Assembly: GCA_016699405.1 (NCBI GenBank)
Contig: CP064972.1
Span: 124,001 to 188,000 of the forward strand
Source: Holophagales bacterium
GTDB lineage: Bacteria; Acidobacteriota; Thermoanaerobaculia; Multivoradales; JAGPDF01
Direction of reading: 5' to 3'
Length of the DNA: 64,000 nucleotides
Positions 53,738 through 61,905 of this stretch are shown piece by piece. Every line of letters starts with the position of its first letter. The first letter of the stretch is position 1. A model generated the notes under the pieces. The model made no database searches. It was not told the origin of the DNA and worked only from the letters and a program-made list of their open reading frames with translations. The position numbers were made by a program, and so were the translations under genes.

Positions 53738-54609
53738 CAGTGCACCTCCGGCGCCGCCGAGAGCTTCGCGAGAAGCGGGCGCGGGTCGACGAAGTGGCGC
53801 AGGAGCCCGAGACGTTCGGCCGGCAGGCCGAGGGCCAGGCCGACCAGCTCGGTCAGGTACAGGACCGGCAGCGTCTTCTCTCCTCGCCGCAGCAACGCCT
53901 GCTGTCGGAAGTCGAGGTTCGAGTGGCACATCGGACAGGCCACCGCGAGCACCTCCGCTCCCGCCAATCGGGCGTCCTCGAGCACCGCCCGACTCAGGCG
54001 GATGACCGAGCCGGTGCGCGCCACCGAGAAGGCGCCGCCGCAACAGTCGAGGCGTCGATTCCAGGCGATCGGCGTCGCGCCCAGGCTCTGAATCACCTGC
54101 TCCATCGAGACCGGCTCCTCGGCGTCGTCGAAGCCGAGCCGCGCCGAGGGCCGCACCAGGAGGCAACCGTAGTAGCAGGCGACCTTGAGGCCGGTGAGCG
54201 GTCGGGTCACCCGCTCCCGGAGGAGGTTGCGCCGCTCGTGGAGGATGTCGACGAGATTGCGCGCCGCGACGGAGTTGGAGAAGGGGCGGCCGAGCAGGTC
54301 CGGCAGCGCGGCCCGGAGATCGGCATCTCGCTCCACCGCGAGGCGGGCCTGAGCCAGACGGTTGTAGCAGGCGGCGCAGGGCGCGAGGACCTGGTCGTGC
54401 CCCTGTTCGGCCGCCAACGCGAGGTTGCGCGCCGGCAGCGCCACCGCGAGCTCATGTCCGGCGGCGTGCGCCGACGAGGCGCCGCAACAGGACCAGTCCT
54501 CGACCTCCGTCAGTTCGAGGTCGAGCGGCGCGGCGACGGCGCGCAGGCTTTCGTCGAGCTCGCGCGCCGTGCCGTGGAGCGAGCAGCCGGGGTAGTAGCC
54601 GATCTTCAC
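53737..54609 (-). CDS. hdrB: Heterodisulfide reductase-like subunit B (two CCG domains)
   Basis: A 290-residue HdrB. Two CCG domains are complete: YYPGCSLHG...WSCCGASSAHA...APCAACYNR, and YYGCLLV...LDCCGGAFSVA...ACPMCHSN. These bind the noncubane clusters where disulfide reduction takes place. In Desulfovibrio-like systems the substrate is thought to be DsrC; no dsrC gene lies in this window, so the acceptor here is unknown. GTG 54609 overlaps the hdrC stop (GTGA). Confidence 0.94.
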   Translation of the reverse strand: MKIGYYPGCSLHGTARELDESLRAVAAPLDLELTEVEDWSCCGASSAHAAGHELAVALPARNLALAAEQGHDQVLAPCAACYNRLAQARLAVERDADLRAALPDLLGRPFSNSVAARNLVDILHERRNLLRERVTRPLTGLKVACYYGCLLVRPSARLGFDDAEEPVSMEQVIQSLGATPIAWNRRLDCCGGAFSVARTGSVIRLSRAVLEDARLAGAEVLAVACPMCHSNLDFRQQALLRRGEKTLPVLYLTELVGLALGLPAERLGLLRHFVDPRPLLAKLSAAPEVH

Positions 54610-55220
54610 GCGCTCGCCTCCTCTCCGCCCGGTCTTTCGTCCCGGCGCGCCTCGCAGCGGGCGAAGATCCGCCGCACCTCGGCAACGCCCGCGATCGTGT
54701 GGGGAACCAGGCCGAGCTTGCCGCGGGCGACCAGGCCCGGCACCGTTGCGACGTCCTGCCAGAGCGCACCGGTGCGCAGCTTGTAGTCGGCGACCAGACC
54801 GAGCTCGAAGGAGCGGCCGGTCAGACGGATCTGGTCGAGGAATGCGGCATGAAAGGCGCGAACGGCGCGCGAACCGGACCGCCGCGGATGCGGCGCGGAA
54901 TCCGCCGCGGCGAGCGCGAGCTCGCGCAGCGCGTCGATCGTGCGTGCCGGGTCGCAACCGTTCGGGCAGCGCTCGGCGCAGGTCTCACAGGCCAGGCAGA
55001 GCCAGAGCGACTCGTGGTCGAGAAGCTCGTCGCGGCGATCGAGGGCGACGAGACGCATCACGTCGTGCGGACGCAGCGTCGTCTCTTCGGTCATCGGACA
55101 CCCGGCCGAGCACTTGCCGCATTGGTAGCAGCGCGCAGCGCGCTCGCCGCTCATCCTCTCGATCTGCACGGCAAGCGAAGGACCGCCCGAGTGGACGGTG
55201 TTCGGATCAGGAGAGCTCAT
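54606..55220 (-). CDS. hdrC: Heterodisulfide reductase-like subunit C
   Basis: A 204-residue HdrC with two [4Fe-4S] motifs, CYQCGKCSAGCPM and CLACETCAERCPNGCDPAR, and a helical C-terminus (AFHAAFLDQIRLTGRSFELG). It is the first gene of the operon. The ATG at 55220 has a GAGG about 12 nt upstream. It relays electrons between HdrA and HdrB. Confidence 0.93.
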   Translation of the reverse strand: MSSPDPNTVHSGGPSLAVQIERMSGERAARCYQCGKCSAGCPMTEETTLRPHDVMRLVALDRRDELLDHESLWLCLACETCAERCPNGCDPARTIDALRELALAAADSAPHPRRSGSRAVRAFHAAFLDQIRLTGRSFELGLVADYKLRTGALWQDVATVPGLVARGKLGLVPHTIAGVAEVRRIFARCEARRDERPGGEEASA

Positions 55221-55308
55221 CAGGGTTGACCTCAGGGGAAGTCCGTCGGGGAGAGGCGGACTCAGCCATCGGTCATGGTAACGCCGCGGCGCGGCGTGCG
55301 GTAGGCCC

Positions 55309-55321
55309 AAATCGATGATTT
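55309..55321. promoter_or_regulatory. Inverted repeat upstream of hdrC
   Basis: aaatcgatgattt (arms aaatc/gattt, 3-nt spacer) lies 89 nt upstream of the hdrC start, in an AT-rich island of the 226-nt gap between hdrC and the 55447 gene. It could be an operator or part of the promoter for the operon. No known regulator consensus is matched. Confidence 0.3.
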
Positions 55322-55446
55322 ATCAGGGGAATCGCGAGGTTTCCGGGCGAACTTTCGCAACCGGAGAAGCCTCCGGCCGGAGAGAGGATTCGCTGCCCGC
55401 CGTCGGCGGCCGTTGCCGCCGGCGCACGCTCCAGAGCCGTCGCGAC

Positions 55447-56100
55447 TCAGCGACGCCCGGCGAGAAGCGACTCGAGCGCGGCGCGCTCCTCCGCACCGAT
55501 CTCGTCGTTGCCGAGAAAGAACTCGCCGCCTGGCCCGGGGAGCGGCACGGCGACCCGGGTCAGCGAGCGCTCGACGCCACCGCAGTCGAGCTGGCCGAGC
55601 GCCAGGATCGCCGCACCGTCGCAGAGGCCGACGATCTGGGAGGCGAGCCGGCTGTGGATCTCGACCGTCACCTGCTTCGGGAGCTCGGTGGCGCGGAAGC
55701 GGTAGCCGCCCGCCTCGCGCTCGACCCGCACGCGCGCCGGGACCTCGATCTTCTGTGGCGGGACGAAGAGCTGGTCCTCGAGCTTCTGGGCGACGCTGCC
55801 GTACGCCACGTCGGCCACCAGCCAGCCGTTGCCGTAGAACTCGATGCCCAGCGTGGCGCGGAAGGTCCCGTCGCCGAGCGGTTCGAGGTGGAGGCGATGC
55901 GACTTGACGATCAGCGCCTGGCGCGGTGACGACAGGCGCACGCTGAGCGAGCCGTTCTTGTACTCGGGCGCCTCGGCCATCAGGTTCTTGTAGCCGCGGT
56001 TGAGCTTGGCGAACTCGAAGTCGCGGCCCGCGGCAGGTGCCGCCGCAGCCGGAGGTGCGGCGAGCAGGGCGAGCAGCGGCAGCAGGATCGATGGGCGCAT
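55447..56100 (-). CDS. Secreted protein of unknown function
   Basis: A 217-residue protein with a signal peptide (MRPSILLPLLALLAAPPAAA). The mature part is beta-rich: YKNGSLSVRLSSPRQALIVKS, FRATLGIEFYGNGWLVADVA, QVTVEIHSRLASQIVGLCDG and a polar C-terminal helix. The ATG 56100 lies 14 nt after the VWFA stop, with a CGGAG ahead, so the two genes likely form an operon and may function together in the envelope. No family recognised. Confidence 0.7.
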   Translation of the reverse strand: MRPSILLPLLALLAAPPAAAAPAAGRDFEFAKLNRGYKNLMAEAPEYKNGSLSVRLSSPRQALIVKSHRLHLEPLGDGTFRATLGIEFYGNGWLVADVAYGSVAQKLEDQLFVPPQKIEVPARVRVEREAGGYRFRATELPKQVTVEIHSRLASQIVGLCDGAAILALGQLDCGGVERSLTRVAVPLPGPGGEFFLGNDEIGAEERAALESLLAGRR

Positions 56101-56114
56101 GACGGCTCCGGAGG

Positions 56115-58817
56115 TCACGGATAGTAGCCGCGCGCCGCGCGCGCCTTCAAGCCGCTCTTCTTCACCTTCACCTCGACCTTGCGGAAGACCCCGCTCTCCC
56201 CCTGCTGATCGGGCGTGAAGGCGAGCAGGTACTGGCTGCGCAGCTCGCGCTCGATCTGGTCGTAGACGCCGGCGAGCTCGGTGGCCTTCGAGATGTAGAA
56301 AACGCGCCCGCCGGTCTCCTCGGCGAGCGCCTTCAGCTTGCTTCGCACCTCGATGGCTCCCATGCCGACGTCGAGACCGACGGTGTAGATCACCACGCCG
56401 CTGCGACGCGCGTACTCGAGCGCGTCGCGGAAGGGCACGGCGCTCGAGGTGTCGTCGCCGTCGGAGAGCAGGACCAGGGCGCGCCGTCCGCTGGTGCCGC
56501 GGAAGTAGTGCAGGCTGAAGACGATCGCGTCGTGAAGCGCCGTCATCCCGACCGCCGGCAGCTCGGCGAAAGCGGCTTCGAGCGCTTTGGCGTCGGCGGT
56601 CGGCGGCATCAACAGCTCCGGCCTCGTCGAGAAGCCGACCGCGAAGCAGCGATCGCGCGGCGTCAGCACCGAGTCGAGGAAGCCGACCGCGGCGCGCTTG
56701 GCCTCGGCGAGCGAACCCTGCATCGAACCCGAGAGGTCGAGCGCGATGCCGAGCGTGAGCGGCAGGTTGACCACCTGCTCGAACTTGTCGAGCTTCTGCG
56801 GCCGCCCCTCGTCGAGCACGGTGAAGTCCTCGGCGACGAGGCCGTCGGCCGGTCGGCCCTGTCCGTCGAGCACCGTGGTGTAGAGCTCGACCAGATTGAC
56901 CTCGACCTGCTCGAGGTGCTGCGGCACGTTGAGGAAGCGCACGTCCTCGGCCCGCGCGCCGTCGCTGAAGATCGCGGTGACGGTGAGGAAGGTCACCTCG
57001 CCCTGCTCGGGCACCCGGACCTTCGTCTCCCACGGCGGCTGGGTCAGCGTCGCCACGACCTGGTCGTTGACCCGGAACTCGACCTGTTCGACCCGATGCC
57101 CCTCGGGCACGACGACGCCGGCGCGCGCCGTCACCTCGCCGGTGAGGCGGGCGCCGCGCGGTGGCGCGAGGAAGATCACCTTCGGCTCGCCCTGCGGCTG
57201 GTTGAGCACCACCTCGTCGGAGACGACGACCGCTCCCTTCTCGTCGAGACCCTCGGCGCGCACCACCTGCTCCTTCGGCAGGTTGGGCAGCCGGAGCTCG
57301 GCGCTCCACGGCGGCGCCGCCTTGGTCACCTGGGCCTTGCCGTCGACCGAAAAGACCACCTTGCGGACGCGCTCTCCGGTGACGATCGCCTCGGCCCGCC
57401 AGAGACCGAAGACGACGTCCTCGGCCGGCGGCACGAGAAGGAGGCTGTCCTTTCCGGGGAAGCGCTCTTCGGCGAGTTGATCGGTCAGCGCGACGATCGT
57501 TCCCTCGGGGACCGGCGGCAGCACCTCGGGGGTCGCCTCGGCCGGCACGGTGAAGGCGCGCGAGACATAGGCTTCGGCGCCGCCCACTTCGTCCCGCACG
57601 CGCACGCGCAGCAGGAACTCTTCGCCGGGACGCAGCGCCCGTTCGACGATGAGCGCGAGCGGCGGAATCGCGCCTCCGACCTCGCCGGGCGGCAGGACGA
57701 AGCGATTGCGGAACTCCTCGAAGACCTGCCCACCCTGCTCGACTCGTCCTTCGACCGCCAGCCGGAGCTCGCGCTTCGTCTCCTTCGGGGCCTCGGTCGC
57801 CGCCGGCGGCGCCGGTGCTGCCGGCGTCGCCCCTGGAGTGGCCGCCGGCTTCGGCGCCTCTTTCGGTGCGGGCGTCGCAGCGGCGGCCGGCGCCGGCGTC
57901 GCGGCCGAGACGTCCGGCTTCTTCTCCTCGACCGCCGCAACGATCGGCGCCCCGGCGGGGATGCCGATGAGCAGGCGGGCGACGAGCCGCTGTCCGCGCG
58001 CCGCCGGGAAGCTCAGTCGCGCCTCGCTGACCGGCAGCACCGGATGCTCCGGCAGCGGCGTCGCCGCGGCCTCGCGCGCCCACGCGCCGAGATCGGCCGG
58101 CGGCGCGACGAAGGCGTTGACCTCCGCGTCGGTCGGCCGATCGCGGGCGAAGTCGAAGATCCCTCCCACCCCGGTGACCTTGTCGACCGTCGCCGCCTTG
58201 TCGCACATCCGCAGGTCGATGCGCTTTCCCGAGAGGCGAGCCCGGAGCTGCTGCCACTGTTCGAGCAGGTACTCCATCTCCTCGATGTAGAGCACGCGCT
58301 TGCCGTCGGTCGGCAGCCAGAGCCGGAACGGGCGTCCCGGGCCCGGGCGGTAGAGCACGAGGTGACGCGCCGCCTCGCCGCTGCCGTAGGTCCAGAGCTC
58401 CATCGGTCGGTAGACCTGACCGCACTCGATCGTCTCGCGGTTGGCCGGCTTGCCGCGCAGGAAGAGCAGGCGCGCCCGGTCGTCGCCGAAACCCAGCAGC
58501 TCTCGCTGAACGAGCTGGCGTCGGCGTTCGACGGCGATCTCGAGCTCGTTGAGCGGCGTCGCCGGGAGGGGATCGTTGGCCAGGAACTCCCGGGCGTAGC
58601 GCTCGCGATCGGGCGGATCGAGCGCCAACACCCGCTCACGCTCCTCCTTCGGCAACAGCCAGGCGGGGCCGTCCTGGAAGAAGGCGCGCTCGCCTTCGTT
58701 CGTCGTGGCGGCAGCCGCCGGCGCGGCCGGAGGCGCAGCGCCACCTGCCGCCAGGGTCGGCGACAGGGAGAGAAGCAGGAACAGGAGCGACGACAACGGG
58801 TGTCGGTGGGTTCGCAC
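56115..58817 (-). CDS. Secreted GWxTD-like/VWFA-domain protein (acidobacterial type)
   Basis: A 900-residue protein with a signal peptide (RTHRHPLSSLLFLLLSLSPTLAAG). Residues about 45-210 resemble a GWxTD domain (DRERYAREFLANDP, FLRGKPANRETIE, LWTYGSGEAARHLVLY). A Pro/Ala linker (about 285-345) and several Ig-like beta regions follow (TGERVRKVVFSVDG, GEVTFLTVTAIFSDG). The C-terminal VWFA domain carries the complete MIDAS ALDLSGSM near 695, with T in GMTALHDA and D in LLSDGDDTS. It matches the acidobacterial VWFA-related pattern (VNLVELYTTVLDGQGRP...FTVLDEGRPQ). GGAGGA precedes GTG 58817. Confidence 0.88.
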   Translation of the reverse strand: MRTHRHPLSSLLFLLLSLSPTLAAGGAAPPAAPAAAATTNEGERAFFQDGPAWLLPKEERERVLALDPPDRERYAREFLANDPLPATPLNELEIAVERRRQLVQRELLGFGDDRARLLFLRGKPANRETIECGQVYRPMELWTYGSGEAARHLVLYRPGPGRPFRLWLPTDGKRVLYIEEMEYLLEQWQQLRARLSGKRIDLRMCDKAATVDKVTGVGGIFDFARDRPTDAEVNAFVAPPADLGAWAREAAATPLPEHPVLPVSEARLSFPAARGQRLVARLLIGIPAGAPIVAAVEEKKPDVSAATPAPAAAATPAPKEAPKPAATPGATPAAPAPPAATEAPKETKRELRLAVEGRVEQGGQVFEEFRNRFVLPPGEVGGAIPPLALIVERALRPGEEFLLRVRVRDEVGGAEAYVSRAFTVPAEATPEVLPPVPEGTIVALTDQLAEERFPGKDSLLLVPPAEDVVFGLWRAEAIVTGERVRKVVFSVDGKAQVTKAAPPWSAELRLPNLPKEQVVRAEGLDEKGAVVVSDEVVLNQPQGEPKVIFLAPPRGARLTGEVTARAGVVVPEGHRVEQVEFRVNDQVVATLTQPPWETKVRVPEQGEVTFLTVTAIFSDGARAEDVRFLNVPQHLEQVEVNLVELYTTVLDGQGRPADGLVAEDFTVLDEGRPQKLDKFEQVVNLPLTLGIALDLSGSMQGSLAEAKRAAVGFLDSVLTPRDRCFAVGFSTRPELLMPPTADAKALEAAFAELPAVGMTALHDAIVFSLHYFRGTSGRRALVLLSDGDDTSSAVPFRDALEYARRSGVVIYTVGLDVGMGAIEVRSKLKALAEETGGRVFYISKATELAGVYDQIERELRSQYLLAFTPDQQGESGVFRKVEVKVKKSGLKARAARGYYP

Positions 58818-58854
58818 GCCGGATCCTCCAGCAATTGAAGCGCCTGGATCGAAA

Positions 58855-58974
58855 CGCCAGCCAGCCGGGCGCTCGCCATCCGAACGCCAGCCAGCCGAAC
58901 ACCAGCTAGCCAATCACCAGCTAGCCAAACGCCAACTAGCCAAAAGCCAGCAATCGCGGTGCCAGCCGCCAGTC
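58855..58974. repeat. Eight-unit 15-nt tandem repeat
   Basis: Eight consecutive 15-nt units without slippage, beginning cgccagccagccggg, cgctcgccatccgaa, cgccagccagccgaa, caccagctagccaat, caccagctagccaaa, cgccaactagccaaa, then two diverged units. The last two units match the consensus poorly. The array occupies the leader region of the VWFA gene and part of the divergent gap to the PAS kinase. On the minus strand it can be read as five-residue units such as VWLAG-DWLAG-VRLAG. It is not a CRISPR: there are no spacers. Confidence 0.8.
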
Positions 58975-59172
58975 TAGCCCGAGCCCCTCCCGACCCACCG
59001 CGGCCCGGAGGAAGGGGCGGGCTAGAATTCCCCCGTTCTGAGCGATTCCACGATCGACCCACCCGCGCCCCCTGCGGCCCCGTCCGCTCTCGGCGATCCG
59101 CGCGACAGCGGCCGCCTGCGCCGGCTCGCCGATCTGGTCGAGCGACTGAACCGCGCCGAAAGCCGGCCGGAG

Positions 59173-61905
59173 GTGCTGGAGGCGGCCCTCGACGGCATGG
59201 TCGCGCTGCTCGGTGCCGATCGCGCCTCGATCCTGCTCTTCGGAGAGGACGATCGCGTCCATTTCGTCGCCTGGCGGGGACTCTCCGACGGCTATCGCAC
59301 CGCCGTCGACGGACACTCGCCGTGGCAGCGCGGAGACCACGACGCCCAGCCGATCACCGTCGACGACGTGGCGACGAGCGACCTCGGGCCGGAGCTGCGG
59401 GCCACGATCCTCGGCGAAGGGGTCCGGGCCCTCGCCTTCTTCCCCTTGGCGCGACGGGAGAGCCTGCTCGGCAAGTTCATGATCTATCGCGTCGAGCCAC
59501 GTCCGACGAGCGCCGAGGAGATCGACCTCGGCAAAGTCGTGGCGCTCCATCTCGCCGCCGCGCTCGGACGCATCCTCGACCACGAGGAGTTGCAGCGGCG
59601 CGAGCAGCACTTTCGCGCGCTGATCGAGAACAGCTCCGACCTGATCGTGCTGCTCGACGGCGACGGCCTGGTGACCTACGAGAGCCCGGCGGTCGAGGAG
59701 CTCGCCGGCTACCTGCCCGGCGAACGACTGGGCCATTCTCCGTTCGACCTGATCCACCCGGACGACCATCCGCGGGCGAGCGCCGCGCTCGACCGACTGC
59801 GTCACGATCCGGAGTTTCACGACCTCGTCGAGTTCCGCGTCCGCCATCGCGACGGCGGCGTGCGTCACCTCGAGATCCGCGGTACCAACCTGCTGGGACA
59901 CCCGGCGGTGGGCAGCCTGGTGCTCAACATCCGCGACGTCACCGAGCGCTATCGCGCCGAGGAGGCGCTCGCGCTGCAGCATGTCTACTTCCGCCAGCTC
60001 TTCGAGAATTCGCCGGCAGCCGTGGCGATCGCCGACGCCGAGCAGCGCGTCGAGGACGTCAATCCGGCCTTCGAGCGGCTCTTCGGCTACGCGCGGTCGG
60101 AGTGCCTCGGACGGCCACTGAGCGAGCTCGTCGTGCCGCCGACCGGCGAGACCGAGGATCGCGAGCTGTCGCGTCGCGTCCTCGCCGGCGAAGCCGTGGC
60201 GGTGGAGACCACCCGCCGGCGCGCCGACGGCGCGCATCTGCTCGCGCTGCTGCGCAGCTTCCCGGTTCGCCTGGGCTCGCGTCAGGTCGGCATCTTCACC
60301 ACCTTCGAGGACGTCACCGAGCGGCGGCGCGCCGAGGCGGCGCTGCGCAGCTCCGAGGAGCGCTACCGCAAGCTCTTCGAGGAGTCGCGCGACCCGATCT
60401 ACATCAGCACCCCCGAAGGCCGGATGCTCGACATCAACCCGGCCGGCGTGCAGCTCTTCGGCTTCGCCGGGCGCGACGAGCTGCTCGCCAGCGACGTTCG
60501 CGATCTCTACTGGGACGCCGCGCAGCGCGACCGCTTCGTCGCCGATCTGCGCACCCACGGCTACGTCAACGATCTCGAGGTCGAGCTGCGGACGCGCGAC
60601 GGCAGCAAGCGGCGTGTCCTCGAGACCGCCACGCCGGTGCGCGACACCGACGGCGAGGTCGTGGCGTTCCGCGGCACGCTGCACGACGTCACCGAGCGGC
60701 GCGAACTCGAAGAGCAGCTGCGACAGGCGCAGAAGATGGAGGCGGTGGGGCGGCTCGCCGGCGGCGTCGCCCACGACTTCAACAACCTGCTGACGGCGAT
60801 CAACGGCTACAGCGAGCTGCTGCTGCGCCGCTTTCCTGCCGAAGACCCGGCGCGTCGCGAGGCCGAGGAGATCCATCGCTCCGGCCGCCGCGCCGCCGAG
60901 CTCACCCGTCAGCTCCTCGCGCTGTCGCGGCGCCAGGTTCTCTCGCCGCGCACCCTCGACCTCAACCGGGCGCTCGCCGACATGGAACGCCTGCTGCGGC
61001 GCGTGCTGGGCGAGGATCTCGACCTGGGAATCGCGCTGGGCGCCTCACCGGCCGCAGTGCGTTGCGACCCGGGCCAGCTCGAGCAGGTGGTGCTCAATCT
61101 CGCGGTCAACGCCCGGGACGCGATGCCGGACGGTGGACGACTGGAGATCGCCACCCGCAACCTGCTCGTCGACGACGCCGCCGCGCGGCGCCACCCGGGG
61201 ATGCAGGCCGGCCACTATCTCGAGATGCGGGTGACCGACACCGGCGTCGGCATGCCGGCCGACGTCCTCGAGCACATCTTCGAACCGTTCTTCACCACGA
61301 AGGAGCGCGGCAAGGGGACCGGCCTCGGGCTGTCGACGGTCTACGGCATCGTCCGCCAGAGCGGCGGACAGGTCGAGGCGACGAGCCGCCCCGGCGAAGG
61401 ATCGACCTTCCGCGTTCTCCTGCCGCTCGCCGACTCGCTTCCCGAGCCCGACGAGCGGCGCACCGTCGAGGCGCCGCCGCCACCGGGGCGCGAGACCGTG
61501 CTGCTCGTCGAGGACGAGCGCGCCGTGCGCCAGCTTCTCGCCTCGGCGTTGCGCGCCGCCGGCTACCGGGTGATCGAGGCGGCCGATGGCGAGCAGGCCC
61601 GCCAGCTCGCGACGGACGACGGCACGATCGATCTGCTGCTGACCGATCTGGTGATGCCACGTCTCGGCGGCGTCGATCTCGCGACGGCGCTGGTTGCCGA
61701 ACAGCCCACGCTGCGCGTCGTCTTCATCTCCGGCTACGCCGACCGCCTCGGCTCGCCGTCGCTCGCCGGCCCCCTGGCCCGCGCGCCCTTCCTCCAGAAA
61801 CCGTTCCCCACCGGCCTTCTGGTGCGAACCGTGCGCGCGGTCCTCGACGAGAGCATCGATCCCCCCGCCGAGCCGCCGGCGGAGGGCGGAAGGGAGACCT
61901 CGTGA
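59173..61905 (+). CDS. GAF/PAS hybrid sensor histidine kinase-response regulator
   Basis: At least 910 residues from GTG 59173. Coding character continues upstream in frame to about 59038 with no ATG/GTG/TTG, so the true start is unresolved (see findings). Order: GAF (about 1-135), three PAS domains (HFRALIENSSDLIVLLDGDG; LFENSPAAVAIADAEQRV; KLFEESRDPIYISTPEGRM), HisKA with H534 in RLAGGVAHDFNNLL, HATPase (LNLAVNARDAMPDGG, GKGTGLGLSTVYGI) and a receiver with D825 in LLLTDLVMPRLGG and K in FLQKPF. The fused receiver suggests a phosphorelay. Its stop overlaps the GTG of the YhaM-like gene by 4 nt. Confidence 0.92.
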   Translation: MLEAALDGMVALLGADRASILLFGEDDRVHFVAWRGLSDGYRTAVDGHSPWQRGDHDAQPITVDDVATSDLGPELRATILGEGVRALAFFPLARRESLLGKFMIYRVEPRPTSAEEIDLGKVVALHLAAALGRILDHEELQRREQHFRALIENSSDLIVLLDGDGLVTYESPAVEELAGYLPGERLGHSPFDLIHPDDHPRASAALDRLRHDPEFHDLVEFRVRHRDGGVRHLEIRGTNLLGHPAVGSLVLNIRDVTERYRAEEALALQHVYFRQLFENSPAAVAIADAEQRVEDVNPAFERLFGYARSECLGRPLSELVVPPTGETEDRELSRRVLAGEAVAVETTRRRADGAHLLALLRSFPVRLGSRQVGIFTTFEDVTERRRAEAALRSSEERYRKLFEESRDPIYISTPEGRMLDINPAGVQLFGFAGRDELLASDVRDLYWDAAQRDRFVADLRTHGYVNDLEVELRTRDGSKRRVLETATPVRDTDGEVVAFRGTLHDVTERRELEEQLRQAQKMEAVGRLAGGVAHDFNNLLTAINGYSELLLRRFPAEDPARREAEEIHRSGRRAAELTRQLLALSRRQVLSPRTLDLNRALADMERLLRRVLGEDLDLGIALGASPAAVRCDPGQLEQVVLNLAVNARDAMPDGGRLEIATRNLLVDDAAARRHPGMQAGHYLEMRVTDTGVGMPADVLEHIFEPFFTTKERGKGTGLGLSTVYGIVRQSGGQVEATSRPGEGSTFRVLLPLADSLPEPDERRTVEAPPPPGRETVLLVEDERAVRQLLASALRAAGYRVIEAADGEQARQLATDDGTIDLLLTDLVMPRLGGVDLATALVAEQPTLRVVFISGYADRLGSPSLAGPLARAPFLQKPFPTGLLVRTVRAVLDESIDPPAEPPAEGGRETS

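Noticed and set aside
55447..58425. A 992-residue minus-strand frame spanning both secreted-protein genes
   Set aside because: It is in frame with the smaller secreted protein only; the upstream part is a GC-driven shadow of the VWFA gene.
58855..58974. CRISPR-like array
   Set aside because: Units are contiguous 15-mers with no unique spacers and no cas genes nearby.
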